From Eublepharis macularius (taxonomy: Eukaryota; Chordata; Lepidosauria; Squamata; Eublepharidae), in the NCBI RefSeq assembly GCF_028583425.1, contig NC_072793.1, positions 172,585,681-172,649,680 of the forward strand: a stretch of 64,000 nt of DNA. The letters are read 5' to 3'. Below are positions 36,572 through 58,316 of this stretch, one piece after another. The position numbers were made by a program, and so were the translations under genes. A model generated the notes under the pieces. The model worked only from the letters and a program-made list of their open reading frames with translations. It searched no databases and had not been told where the DNA came from. Each line of letters opens with the position of its first letter. Positions within the stretch are counted from its first letter, which is position 1.

Positions 36572-38299
36572 GTGAGCTCAAAGGGGCTTTAGAGGCGGAG
36601 GAGAGAGATCGGCGGGGCTGCATTGCAGGACCCCAAGTGGACAGGCAGCGGGGGGAGAGCCTTCCTTCCTGCCCTGCTCCCCCCCGCGCGTCCCTCCTCC
36701 TGCATCAGAGAGAGCCGCTTTGTGCAAAGCCGAAGAAATCCAGTAAGAGGCGCCGGGGACGAAAGACCCGCAGGAGGGAGGAACAGCAAAGGGACCTTCT
36801 TGGCCTTTGGGACTGGGGAGGGGGCGATGGGCCAGGCTGGGGAGCTGCAGGATGGGGGAGAAGGATATGGCGGCGCGGGGGGGGGGGTCCTCTTCTTTTG
36901 AGCTTGGCCCCGGCAGGGCTGTCTTCTTAATCACTCCTTCCTCCTCATCCCTCCCCTTTGCCCTTTGGAATGAGCGGGTTAGAGGAGGCCCCTCTACTTT
37001 CCTGCCTCCCCCCTTTTATAATAAAGAGACTTGGACTGCAGCAAAATGGATTTTTTGTGGCCTGGAAGCCTCTTTTACAAAGGAAAAAAAGGCTCTCTGC
37101 TGTTTGCAGTTCTCGGGTTGAGTGCTTCGCTCTCCAGTTTTAGTAATGTAGTTTTTCACATTTCTTATAGGTCTTGTCTCACCTTTGTTTTTATTTGACT
37201 TATTTAAAACATTTCTATGCCACTTTTCCACCAAGGCAGTGAGCAACAGATGTTAAAAGATTTTAAATGTATTTATAAATACAATAATAACATAGGCATA
37301 AACACCCATGCATATTCAGGTAGGATGGCCACTAAGAGTTTTATCTTCTGACTTTGCAATCCCATCGTTTATAAAGCGTATTATTGCTTTGTAATAATAA
37401 TAATCGTTTACAAAGCTTTTATTGTTTCTATTGAATTAGATAATTTTGTACCCCACCTCAAGTCTTATACTTTACTGGGCATTTGTGAAGAGGAGGGAGG
37501 TCTACCCAGGCTCCTTTAGATTATCAACCAGAATCGCTGGGTCTCTGCAGGGTCAGCTCTGCTGGATGGAAGAGAAGCAACACAATCCCTGTCTGGCCTT
37601 TGGGTAAATCTGAGTCTCAGGCCTGATTCATACATGTAGGCAAACAAGGAGGAACTGACTTGAAGAGATTTCGTGCACTATTTAAGGCACCTTTTCCAGG
37701 CAGGTGGGCTCAAGGTGACTTCATTTGAGACTCTGGGTGGAGGACTGTGCTTTGGGATTCTTCCATCTGTTAAAGTCTCCCTGCCATAGAAAATCCTCAA
37801 GGCAAGCACAGACAGAAGGGAGCAAAACATTTCCCCTGCTCTGCTAACTTTCTCTGTGCAGGGAGGTTTTCCTTCCTAGCTGGCAATCCATCCTCAGATC
37901 TCTGCCCGCCCTGCCCCCCCTCCAATTCAAGCACAATCTCCAGGTGGTACAGAGCAGGCCAGAAGGCCCAGTCATTCCCTCAGATGGGAAGAGACAGCAG
38001 TGTGGCTTCTAGCAGTGTCAGGGATTCATCTTTCATGAATGGATTTGTCGGGGTTGGGAGAGAAAATGCCCAGGAGGGGAGAGGGATAGATGAATAACGA
38101 AGCTGGGTCCTCACCCATAAAGCATGGCTAGGTTGGGGAGAGTTCTGGGGCCAAACACTCCTGAGCCTTCCCAGATCGAAAGCAATATTGAATTGTGTCC
38201 CAAAGCGAATCCGGAGAGAGATTCTCTGAAGGCACTGGTTCAGAAAATGAATGTGTCCCAAAAAAGGTTTCCCTTTCTCCTTCTTTTTCTCCTTCCCAG
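36572..38299 (+). other. Gene C intron 1
   Basis: It holds the conserved basic block at about 36708-36790 and the repeat at about 37190-37400 shared with A and D. No exon is seen. Confidence 0.5.
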
Positions 38300-38322
38300 A
38301 CAGCAGCAGGAGGACCCCCTTG

Positions 38323-47779
<9,457 letters not shown>

Positions 47780-47938
47780 TAATGCCTGGAGTGTGGAAAG
47801 ATATTACGTCCAAGCAAATTGGATTAGAGCCAAAAGAAATGCAATGTAACTTTATAATACACTCAACATAACACAGGAAGAATGTGTGAAATGTTTTGCA
47901 ATTAAAACTACAGCCCTGTTTTCTTTATGAAAATGGTA
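47780..47938 (+). other. Gene C 3' untranslated region
   Basis: An ATTAAA near 47901 may be the polyadenylation signal. The stretch aligns with the relic at 5830-6000 and the end of gene 1. Confidence 0.5.
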
Positions 47939-48114
47939 TCCTATAACATAATTCTCTTAGCGGGTTTCCGACGACTCTCAGGGATTCCATAGCACAGGTG
48001 CAGTAGAGCGCCCTTAGCAGGGATAAGCGAAGAGTCACATCCGCCTGCTGCCATGGATCAGGAACCAAGGAGGCCAGAACAGCTACTGCCAGGCTCATGA
48101 GCTTGCCAGAGTCC

Positions 48115-48376
48115 TGCCTCCCCCCTCCCTGCTTCTGGCCTTCCCACTGGCCTGAGGGGCACTGAATTGCCCCGGCCAGCTGCCTCCCACCCCCACCTTC
48201 CCACCAGCCCAAGGGGTGCTGAATTGCCCCGGCTGGCCATCTCCTGCCCCCCAGCCCCACCTTCCCACTGGCCCGAGGGGCCCTGACTCGTCCCGGCTGG
48301 CCACCTCCTCCCCCCACCCCTGCCTTCCCACCGGCTGGCTGAATCACCCCGGCCGGCCCCCTCTCCCCCGCCTTCT
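48115..48376. repeat. GC-rich minisatellite, left part
   Basis: Units of about 62-66 bp recur, each with CCTTCCCACTGGCC or CCTTCCCACCAGCCC and TGAATTGCCCCGGC. Apparent proteins on either strand come from the repeat. Confidence 0.8.
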
Positions 48377-48780
48377 GTTTTTTAAAAAAATTTTTTAATT
48401 AATTTTCAAAAAGAGCAGTATTAACAAAACAATAACTGACTTCAAACACCAAGTTAACAACAATTGTTATGTATCCATCCACTTAATGAATATAAAGTAT
48501 AAGTAACATTATAATACATTAATAAGTAGAGCAGTTATAACTCAAGAAAAATATATTATATCCCCTTCATCAAAATCCATCAATTTAGATTTCTGGATTT
48601 ATGATTGCATAATAAGGTAATTTTGAAACTAACAAATCATTTTTAGATAAGAAATCCAGGAAGGGGTACCATTTTGCATTAAAATCTGTAGATTTAGAGG
48701 GATTCATTAATAGCTGTATTCTCTGTTATTTTCTCCATTATAAGCTGTTCCCACACCTTCAAATACTATGTGTTAAGGTT
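48377..48780 (-). mobile_element. 5'-truncated non-LTR retroelement tail (L1-type)
   Basis: The 404-bp AT-rich insert is flanked by TCCCCCGCCTTCT (48364-48376 and 48781-48793) and begins with a T-rich stretch, the tail of a minus-strand retroposition. It splits the minisatellite. Confidence 0.7.
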
Positions 48781-48793
48781 TCCCCCGCCTTCT

Positions 48794-49090
48794 CACTGGC
48801 TCAAGGGGCACTGAATTGCCCTGGCCGGCTGCCTCCTTGCCCCTACCCCCGCCTTCCCACTGGTCAGCTGAATCGCCCCAGCCAGCCGCCTTCTCCCCTT
48901 TTCCCCTGCCTTCCCAGTGGCCCGAGGGGTGCTAAATTGCCCCGGCTGGCCGCCTCCTTGCCCCCACCCCCGCCTTCCCACCGGCCGGCTGAATTGCCCT
49001 GGCTGGCCGCCTCTCCCCCCCCCCCGCCTTCCCACCAGCCCAAGGGGTGCTGAAGCACCCCGACCCGTCGCCTCTTCTTCCTTCCCCCCT
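48794..49090. repeat. GC-rich minisatellite, right part
   Basis: This continues the array interrupted at 48377 with the same unit type. Confidence 0.8.
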
Positions 49091-49618
49091 CCTGGCTTTC
49101 CCCCTGAGAGCTGACCTACCTTCTTCTTTCTTGGCTACTACACAGGTAGACCTGGCCTCTGGATCCACAGAGGCCAGGTATACCTGCCATAGTTCTGCTG
49201 CCGGTGTACACCTGGCCTTTGTACTCCTAGAGGCCAGGTCTACTGCCCATAGCATTGCCAGGCAGCTGTATGAGTGCACTAGGGCCACTGCCGCCCCCTG
49301 TCGGTAGTGCTCCCTGCCTCTGCAGCCAGCTGCAAGTTGCAGGAGCTCGCCAGGGCTCTTGATGCCCCCACCACAGTGCTCCCCGCTCTGCAGCCAGCTG
49401 TGGGGACGAATCTGGTGGCTGTGGGTCACAGGAGCATTCCAGGGCTCTTGCCGCCCTGGCAGCACTTCCAACTTCTGGAGCTGCCCGATGTGGCCCATGG
49501 AGGCAGCAGAGAGGCCCAGCAAGGCAGCACTGCCTTCCCAAGGCCCCACAGCAGGGCCCTGCTAAATCAGTTTTCTAGAGCCCGTTGTATTTTTTCTCAC
49601 CACGGGCTCTGTTTCTAG

Positions 49619-51119
49619 TCTTCAATAATGGGTTTTACACATTCTGGAATGTTTGGTCATTCCTGAGCTCATCAGGCAGACCATGCCCCCAAGTGGCAGT
49701 GACAAAAAGGAATGCTTTTCTATGGGCAGAACTGGCACCTGGATCTGAGTCTGCAAAGTAATCGGCATTGGAGCAATTCCAGAATGTGTTTAATGTGTAG
49801 ACTGTGCCCTAAGCCTGATAATTATTGACTAGTGGCTTTGTGCACCAGCTGGAGTTTTTGACTTCAAGGGCAGACCTATCTAGAGTGTATTCCAGGAGTT
49901 TAGCTGCAGGCTTACTGTGGTTTGGATCCATGTGGTCAACCTTAGGAGCCATTTTCAGTGGATAAAACAGGATAAAATACAGTAAACAGCAGGGTTTCAC
50001 TGGTACCTTAGAGACCAACCAGATTGTCAAAGGGAGTCAAAGCTCCATTCTTCAGATACAGGGATGGGCGATCCTTGATCCTTTATATCCTAGTCTGGAG
50101 CTGGGTGGGGTGCAACAAAGAAAGGAGTCAAGACGTGAAGATGCAGCTTCTTTAGATGATGAGGACGAGAGAGTGGGAGAAATGGCTCTCTGCTTTGCAG
50201 TTTCAAGGCTGCACCCATTGCTGCACGTCCCACTTTTCGCTCATGGCTCTCCCGTGCTCTCTAGGGATGAAAGGATATACTTCTGCTCCCTCCCCTTACT
50301 CCACCGTGGTAGAGCTTAATGCGAATAGGATTTAACGCAGGCACAGAGACCAGACTTTCCAAATACAAAGACTATTTAAGAAAGAAGCACAGAGCATACT
50401 CATGATCTGTAATTGCGATCGGAGTCAGCAATGACAGCAAGAAAATTGGTATAAACCACAATTGCTTTTCCCCTGTTTCTGGACATACCCTAAAGATGAT
50501 AAGAAACATAATGCTCTTCATTCATGGAGTCAGAAGCTTTAGAAATAATCCATTAGCTTTGTTGGGAGAGGAGGATTCTGCAGTGTCCCTTTCCTCAGGT
50601 TTCAGAGGGGGACAAACGAAAGAGTTAGAAAGAGAGGTTAGGACAGTTTGTCTACTGTTTACTGCTCTGATTGTCCTTTGATATGTAAATTGCTATTCTC
50701 AGACTTTCCTCCTCCCTCCCTCTCACTTCTTTTCCTGGCTTTGTTCCAGGCAACACCTTTCTCCTTCTCCTCCCTCCATCTTGACAGCATGGATGCAGGC
50801 CTTGCCCGAGCATCCATGTCCATCCTTAGACTAGATGGGTAGTTAGGACCTGTCTCTCCTCCTTTCCTATCCGAGTATGGAGTTCCTACAATAAAGAACT
50901 CTCATTTCTTTTCTAAATATAAAGCAGGTGTATGGTTTATTATTTTCTGCACACACACCAGCCAGCAAAACCAGATCACAACCACCTATAATCATGCTTC
51001 CTATGCCAAATGATAGATGTAAAAGTGCACAGCCGATTACTTCCCTTCACATCCAAGTAAATTGGTGGAGGGGTTTTGCCATGCACATTTTCTCAGAAGC
51101 TGGTTCCGTTTTGGTTCAA
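49619..51119 (+). repeat. Duplicated 3'-flank block after gene C; LTR-like part at about 50555-50960
   Basis: Up to about 50540 it matches the flank of gene 1 (3340-4300). Around 50555-50960 there is sequence absent there, with TGTTGGGAGAGG at the start and ACAATAAAGAACTCTC, typical of an LTR; its ends are not fixed. No gene. Confidence 0.5.
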
Positions 51120-52154
51120 CGAGGCTTTCTCTGGTAGGTGAGTGCACAGAAATCACTACAAAAAAACCTCTAGCAGCATTCAAGTCTCTGTTGTGATTGA
51201 TGTTTATTTTGTGGGATAGGCAGTATATCTATTGAATAAGTAGCTAGACCTTCAAATTTCAGTCATACTTTGCCGGCTTGGTGGGAGTTATTAAGGAGTG
51301 CAGCAGATTTCAAGTCTAAAGGTAAAATTTTGCTACCAAACAAAACTCTCAAATGCTGCTAAGCTTTTAGTGTTCCAAAAGTAGATGTCGCTGTTGAATT
51401 GGCTGGTGCTCAGACAGACCTTATGAGGCTGCAGAATGAACTGGATAGAACCAACCCCTCTGCCTTGATGGGAAGAGCTGGAATCCAACTGGCTCTTTCG
51501 GTGCTTCCCCCTGGAATGGCTGTCCAGCTGTTATCCCCTTGGGACACCTAGATTTTGGAGGGCTGTTCTTGTTAAACTTAGTTACTATATGGGTTCAGAA
51601 GCCTAGCTTTGAAAGCACCACTTGTAGCTGTTCAAAAACGCTTTCCATTATTTTAGTATGTGGGAAAGAGTCCTTTGTTGGCATGTTGTCAGAAAATCCA
51701 GCATTTTCTAATCTACATCTTCCCTCATAACATAGCACAATAACAAATTAACAGGGTGAGAAATTGGCAAACTGGTCCATAGGGAAGATGGGGGATTCGA
51801 ACCTGGCTCTCTTTGATCCCAGGATGACATTCTAGGTGTTACATCACAGAGGCCGTGATAGGTCAGGGAAGCTGTTATTTTCCTGCCTCCTTTTTTGTCA
51901 GAGAGTGGAGTGGAGGGGATGTTTTCCAGTCCTGCCTGCACATTCCATCCTCCTCCTGGGCAAACCTTTGCTTCCATTGAAAACTCCGGAGTGACGTCTG
52001 GGAGAAACTCCTTGCAAGGATGTTCCAATTCTTTCCATGTTTGCTGCAGAAACTCCTGTGATGTTCCTGAAGTCAGTGGCCAGCTTTGAGACTCCTGACT
52101 TCTTTTTTGTCATGCCACAGACAGATGGAGGGGCAGAGACATTTATTTATTTAC
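51120..52154 (+). other. Intergenic C to D, duplicated block
   Basis: It matches 22000-22780 and 34520-35390, then the 5' flank of B and C. A shortened tRNA-type SINE with GGGGGATTCGAACCTGGCTC is at 51778-51850. Confidence 0.6.
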
Positions 52155-52390
52155 ACCAGTTTGGTGGTGTGGTTAAGAGCAGCAGGACTCTAATCTGGAG
52201 AATCGCCACTCCTCCACTTGAAGCCGGCTGGGTGACCTTGGGTCCAACACCACAGCTCTCTCAGAGCTCTCTCAGCCCCATCCACCTCACAGGTTGATTA
52301 TTATGAGGATAATAATCACACACTTTGTAAACTGCTCTGTGGGTGTGAAGTTTCCCGGAAGAGTGGGATGTAAATGAATGTTGGTTTTGT
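52155..52390 (+). mobile_element. Squamate tRNA-derived SINE (Sauria-like)
   Basis: Head CCAGTTTGGTGGTGTGGTTAA, diverged middle and tail GGGATGTAAATGAATGTTGG. It lies at a place where the flanks of B and C have none. Confidence 0.7.
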
Positions 52391-52524
52391 TATTTATATT
52401 CTCCCCCTCCCATTAAAACAGGGGCAATGTAGCCGCATCCTTGTGATATCCCATCTTATTTGACGTGTAGGGACATTTCTCGCTGGCCTTTTCCTCGGAG
52501 CCTCCTTTACTCTGGAGAAGGCAG

Positions 52525-52992
52525 CTTCGACTTTAATAACATAATAATAACATTCGATTTATATACCGCCCTTCAGGACAACTTACCACCCACTCAAAGC
52601 AGTTTACAAAGTATGTTGTTATCCCCACAACAGTCTCCCTGTGAGGTGGGTGGGGCTGAGAGAGCTCTGAGAGAGCTGTGATTGACCCAAGGTCACCTAG
52701 CTGGCTTCAAGTGGAGGAGTGTGGAATCAAAACCGGCTCCCCGGATTAGATAAAAAAAAATAACTTGCTGAACTCATTGCCACAGGATGTAATACTACTG
52801 CTAGAATGAACAGCTTTGAAAAAGCATTAGATTAATACAGAGAGAGCAGGTTTACCTGTGGCTGCTAATGGTTCTATGCAGGTCTGGCTCTCCAAGAATG
52901 TTCACTTCTGACGGCTAGTCAAGATCAAGATCGATCTTTCATATTCAAAGATACATAGTGTTCTTAACCACTTCACCAAACTGGCTCCCCCT
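52525..52992 (-). mobile_element. Sauria-like SINE, minus strand, split by another repeat
   Basis: The SINE body occupies 52525-52750 and its tRNA head 52955-52992 (CTTAACCACTTCACCAAACT). About 200 bp of another repeat lie between, whose + strand resembles a LINE ORF tail (AACTCATTGCCACAGGATGT). Confidence 0.65.
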
Positions 52993-53134
52993 TTCGAAAG
53001 CTTCCCCCTGGAGATCTCGTTCCTCTATTGGGCACCGCAGGACTCCAGTCCTGCTCTCCCGCTGCAGCCCAGCTCGGCGGCCGACCTGACATTCCCTGCG
53101 CTTTTCTACTTCTTGGAGCCATTAACCGCCGCGA

Positions 53135-53277
53135 GGCCCTCCAAGGGTTAAAGCGACAGAGTCCGCAGTCCTAGAGAGACACGGGGGGGGGGGGCGGAAA
53201 TTGCCATTTCCTGCTCCTCCCACCTTGCCAAGCAGGCAAGCACTTGTCAGTTCGTGCATTGCTGGCCGGCCGTAGGG
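53135..53277 (+). promoter_or_regulatory. Gene D CpG-rich promoter and noncoding exon 1
   Basis: CTCCAAGGGTTAAAGCGACA and GCCATTTCCTGCTCC are conserved; the donor is GGG|GTGAGC at 53278. The upstream ATG of A and B is ATT here. Confidence 0.5.
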
Positions 53278-53898
53278 GTGAGCTCAGAGGGGCTTTTGGA
53301 GGGGGGGGGAGATATTTTGGGGGAGGCTGCAATGCAAGAACCAAAGTGGACAGGCAGGAGAGACCCCCTCCTTCCCTCCCAGGTCCCCCCAAATCAGGAA
53401 GCGTTTTGTGCAAAGGGGCCCTTTTGGAATGGGGAGGGGTGGATGGGCCAGGCTGGGGGGCAGCAAGAGAGGTGAGAAGGATATTGGGGGGGGGGGTCCG
53501 CTTCTTCCCAGCCTGGCTCCAGTAAGGCTTTCCTCCCCCCTCCGCCTCCGCCTCCCCCTCCAAGGTGCTCGCAAACCACACGCTCCCCTTTGCTCTTTGG
53601 AACAGAAATGTCAGCGCGTCGGAGGAGCCTTTCCCTTTTTAACATCAAGAGACTCCGGCTGTAACAAAATGGATTTTTTTTTGCCCGGAAGCCTCTGTTA
53701 CAAAGAAAAAAAAAGCCTCCCTGCTGTTTGCACTTCTTGGGTTGGGTGCTTTGCTCTCCAGTTTTAGTAATTTCTTACAGGTCTTGTCTCACTTTAATTT
53801 GTATTTGATTTATTTAAAACATTTCTATGCCGCTTTCCCACCCAAACAGAGTCTCCAAGGCAGGGAATAACAGAAGTTAAAAAGATTTAAAATGTATT

Positions 53899-54496
53899 TG
53901 TCCGGCAACCAGGCCGGACTTGGGAACCCTCCCAGAGCCACACCCAGAACCCAGACTGGCAGCCCCGCCATCCAGCCTCGCCACCCTTGACACTCATCTG
54001 ACAAGGAGGAAACAAGCGGCGGAAAGGAGGAGACAGGCAGCAAAGGCACCAAAGGAGAACTGGAACGCCAAAGAAGGCCCAGGTGCTGATGAGCTTTTGT
54101 CGGCAGGAGGCAGGCTAGATGGCAGCTCCTGGGTCCTAGCCACTGGAGGAAGAGGGCACAGGGGGCAGAGACAGTCAGCCCATGCCACCACAGGCAGCAG
54201 ATCATGGGCAGCACCGGTGGCACAGGGCCACACCCCAAGCCAGTGGCAGGCACGGGAGGAACTACAGCCCAACAACCCAGCAAACAGGCTAGAGGGGATG
54301 AAAAAGGGCCAGAAGAGGCTGAGGGCAAAGCAGGCACAGCGGTGGCTACCTAAGGCAGCCAGAGCAGCAGCTAAGCTGTTGGGGGTGGGGCTAGGAGGTG
54401 GTGCCTGGGAATGGTGAGGGGATAAAAGGGAGGTCCACCCAAAAGTGGAGGAGGGAGGAAGGAGGTAGCGTGAAGAGGAGTGTGTGGGAGCAGGAG

Positions 54497-54527
<31 letters not shown>

Positions 54528-54766
54528 CCTGGAGTGGAGGTCAGTCTACTCAGGGTTGTAGAGGGGTCCCTGGGAAATACTCAGGGCCCAATCACCCAGT
54601 TTCTGAGACCTTCAGGAGGCAATATCCTGGCAGCTAAGAGAGGCTAGTGGGCCAGCAGTGGTGGAGTAGACCCAAAGGCCAAGAAGTAGCAGTCAGGCAG
54701 GCGGCGAGTGAGCACCACCCCGGCAGAAAGAGACACGTGAGGGGAGGGGCGTGCCTGAGCCTGACA
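53899..54766 (+). mobile_element. Solo LTR, gypsy-like
   Basis: 868 bp, TGTCCGG to CTGACA, with a perfect 5-bp duplication GTATT (53894-53898, 54767-54771). A TATA-like GGATAAAAGGG near 54418 and a (CTTG)n run at 54500-54530 lie inside. The matching introns of A and C keep the empty site (near 37268 in C). Young-looking fossil with exact ends. Confidence 0.8.
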
Positions 54767-54899
54767 GTATTTACAAATATAATAAAAACATATACACAAA
54801 TAAACACACCTGTATAATCAGGTAGGAGGTCCACTAAGGATTTTAGTATCTTCCAATTTTGCAGTCCCATTTTCTTACAATTCTGGTTATGTAGCCGAC

Positions 54900-55248
54900 C
54901 AACGCCCAAGAGAGTGTAAATTTACCAGAAAACAGCTAGTTTGAGATCAACAGAGTAGTACGCAACACTCTCTGAGAAGAATGGGGAACTGATAAAGAAA
55001 TAGCCTTATGTGGTAATAGCTAAGCTATAAGCACGTATACAAGCTATGTGGCAAGAAGTGTGAAACCCGTGGTGTAACTATGACATGTGTTGTAACCATG
55101 CATTCTGTCTAACGAAAGCGTATATAGGCAGAATGCACGGCTCAGTCTTTTGTGACACTAGTCACGCTGAGACCCGCCGGCTAATAAACTACCTTTCCTT
55201 CCTGAGCAACTGTCTGGTCTCGATCCTTGACACCCCTATTCTGCTACA
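54900..55248 (+). mobile_element. Solo LTR of an endogenous retrovirus type
   Basis: 349 bp, TGTAGCC to GCTACA, with a 4-bp duplication GTTA (54896-54899, 55249-55252), as gammaretrovirus-like elements make. TATATAG near 55119 and AATAAA near 55184 sit as promoter and polyadenylation signals. The paralogous introns lack it. Confidence 0.75.
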
Positions 55249-56145
55249 GTTATATAGCTTTTACTGTTTCTATTGAATTGGTGAATTTTGTACCCACCTC
55301 CAGTCTTAGCAAGAAAGGTTGGGTGAGAACTGAAATACTCCACTGGGCATTTGTGAAGAGGAGAGAGGTCTATGTAGCCCCTCCCCCACATTATCAACCA
55401 GAATTGGCAGGTCTCTGCAGGGTGAACAGTGCTGGAGGGAAGAGAAGCAACAGAATTCCTGTCTGGATTTTGGCTCAATCTCAGGTCTGATTCATACATG
55501 CAGGCAAATGAGGAGGAATTGACCTGAGGAGATTTCCTGCTTTATTTAAGGCACCTTTTCCTGACAGGTGGGCTCAAGATGACTTCGTTTGGGACTGTGG
55601 GTGGAGGACCATGTTTTGTGATTCTACCATCTGTCTAAGTCTCTCTGCCATAAAAAGTCATCAAGGCGAGCACAGATAGAGGACCAAAACATTTTTCCTG
55701 CTCTGCTAGCTTTCTCTCTGCAGGGAGGTTTTCTTTCCTAGCTGGCAATCCATGCTATCACCTCAGGACACACACACACACCCCGCATCCAAGCATAATC
55801 TCTTAGTACAGGTCAGGCCAAAAGGGCTGGATTTCCCTCAGATGGGCCAAGGGAGCAGTATGGCTACCAGCAGGGCCAGGGACTCATCTTTCGGAAATGA
55901 ATTTGTAGGGATTAGGAGAGAAAATACTCAGGAGGGGAGAGGGATAGATGAATAATGAAGCTGGGTCCTCGCCCCGTAAAGAATGGCTAGGTTGGGGAGA
56001 GATGTGGGGACAAACACTCCTGAGCCTTCCTAGATCAAAAGCAATATTGAATTGTGTCCCAAAGCGAATCCGGAGAGAAATTCACTGACGGTATGGGTGC
56101 AGAAAATGCGTGTGTGCCACAAAATGGTTTCTCTTTCCTTCCCAG

Positions 56146-56231
56146 GCAGCAACAGGAAGACCCCCTTGATAGCTTCTGCAGCATCTCCTCCATGCGGTGA
56201 AGCAAAAAGAGCCACTATGCAGCCTGCTCAG
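56146..56231 (+). CDS. Gene D exon 2 (start codon exon)
   Basis: Acceptor TTCCCAG and a weaker donor CAG|GTTTGG. The upstream start is ATAGCT in place of ATGGCT. A two-codon frame ATG CGG TGA at 56192 precedes the usable ATG at 56217. Confidence 0.7.
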
Positions 56232-58276
56232 GTTTGGTGGGGAGGGGGTGTCATGGGGGAGATGTGCAGGGGAGGGCAGGGAGGCTTCCTTCTCTTTTGG
56301 GAGGCTCAGAGGATCAGGCCCCTTGGTTCTGGTGCTGGAAGATGTCATGGCTGCCTACTGCGGAAGCAGGAAAACGGTCACCTGGGAGGATGCAGAAACA
56401 GTACTGACAATGAATTTCCCCCCGAAAAAGGTTTGGTCCTTTACTAAACAGACATCTCTGTCCTCTTCCCCACAAGGCAGCTCACACTCTGCTAATGAGG
56501 ACAGGTCCCCCCACCCCAGCCCCAAGATACCCCCAAGCAAGACAGGGAGGAGGGAACTATAGGTCCATGGAGGGGGGCTTCTCCCCTCCTCTTTCTGCTG
56601 GTCTTCCGGTACTAATTTGCCGTCTCCATTTTTTGTCCCACCCCCTCATTGAGCAGCACTCCCATGGTGTAAAGAAATGCTTCCTTCCTTTTCCAGAACG
56701 ACGTGTCCTTTGAAGAGGTGGCTGTGCATTTCTCCCAGGGGGAGTGGAGCCTGCTGAGCCCAGCCCAGAGAGCTCTGTACAAGGAAGTCATGCTGGAGAA
56801 TTTTGGGAACGTGGCCTCCCTGGGTAAGCATCGTTTCTTCCTGGGCTGTCTGTTTACTGCTGCTGTGACTGTAAAGAGGTCCCTGATCAAATTGTCTCTC
56901 CTGGTCTCAGTTGCTGATCTCTCTGGGCTGAGATGTGTTTGTGAGGGGAACTTTGTTGGCTTCTCATGACACTTAAGACAACCAGGTTGGCAATGCTGGA
57001 GTTATGGGCATCCGAAGGATCATAATTCTGTCCCTTCCCCCTCAGTGAAAGGACCTCCAATGGCCAAACCTGACCTCATATACTGGCTGGAAGAGGAGAA
57101 CGAGCAGTTCCCCCTGTGCTCTGAAGAAGAGGAGGGATTGGCAGGTAGGTGCCTGTTTTTTTCAATCCTTGCATTTTTAATAGTTTTGTATTTCTGGAGG
57201 GGCAGAGTTGGAAATGCTGGAGTTATGGGGATCCAAAGGATCGTAATTCTGTCCCTTCCCCCTCAGTGAAAGGACCTCTGATTGCCAAACCTGACCTCAT
57301 ATCCTGGTTGGAAGAGGAGAGTGAGCAGTTCCCCCTGGGCTCTGAAGAAGAGGAGGGATTGGCAGGTAGGTGCCTAGATCTGCCATGGGACGGTGTTGCC
57401 TGCGCTTCCTTCCAAGGACTGGTCGATTTCTGTGGCCTTCTCTTTTCTCCCAGTTTCTTCTCCACAAAAGAGCTTGGAGGAGTTGCGAAGGCTGAAATGA
57501 TGGCTGTTTACTGCTTGAAGATAGGATAGTAGGTGACTTCCTTAACCCGGGACGTCACATTTCCAGGTCTAGACCAGTCTTGTTCTCTCCGAATGGCAGG
57601 GGCTTTCAGGCACAGCTGTTTCCCAGCCCTGTTTCCCCTGACATCCCTTTGACTTCATCCTGAGACAGTGTGCCTGCAAAGCATGTGATTTTACTGCAGG
57701 GACTTGCCCCAACAGAACTGCAGGCAGTGTTCATGTCATCCCTTGGACCTTCCAGTGCAGCCGATTTGTCTTCTCATAGTGGCCGGAGGTCTCTTGCAAG
57801 GCCCTTTCCCTGCTGTGTTTCCTAAGGTATTCTCTATACTGGAGATGCCAAGGATTGACCTAGGACCCTTTGCTTAGAAAGTACGTGCTTGACTGCAGAG
57901 AACTGACCCGAAACAACTCCGGAGATCTCTCAAGTGAACCCATTTTAACAATAACAACAATAATAATAGATTTATATACCGCCCTTCAGGACAACTTAAT
58001 GCCTGCTCAGAGCGGTTCACAAAGTATGTCATTATTATCCCCACAGCAAAACACCCTGTGAGGTGGGTGGGGCAGAGAGAGCTCCAGAGAACTGTGACTC
58101 GCCCAAGGTCACCCAGCTGGCTTCAAGTGGAGGAGTGGGGAATCAAACCCCGTTATCCAGATTAGAGTCCCACCCTCTTAACCACTATACCAAACTGGCT
58201 CTCAGTTTTGCCTCCTATTCCCTCCACCAGCTAAATCCTGCCTTTCTCACTGATTTTAAACAATGGTCAGGATTAA

Positions 58277-58316
<40 letters not shown>

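Larger units (their letters stand above)
47939..49618 (+). mobile_element. Non-autonomous Helitron with minisatellite cargo
   Basis: The element starts TCCTATAACATAATTC after A and ends CTAG before T, the A^T insertion mode of Helitrons without target duplication. A 9-bp hairpin (AGAGCCCGT 49577-49585, ACGGGCTCT 49602-49610) lies 8 bases from the end. The flanks join to the empty site seen after gene 1 near 3367. No Rep or helicase frame is visible. The inside holds two stretches of a 62-66-bp GC-rich minisatellite split by a 404-bp retroelement tail. Confidence 0.75.
53278..56145 (+). other. Gene D intron 1
   Basis: It is similar to intron 1 of C, but the basic block is mostly deleted. Two solo LTRs (53899, 54900) have been added. 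No exon is seen elsewhere. Confidence 0.5.

Noticed and set aside
49047-49618. Frames over the right part of the Helitron
   Set aside because: They show no Rep, helicase or other domain and overlap on both strands; I keep the element as non-autonomous.
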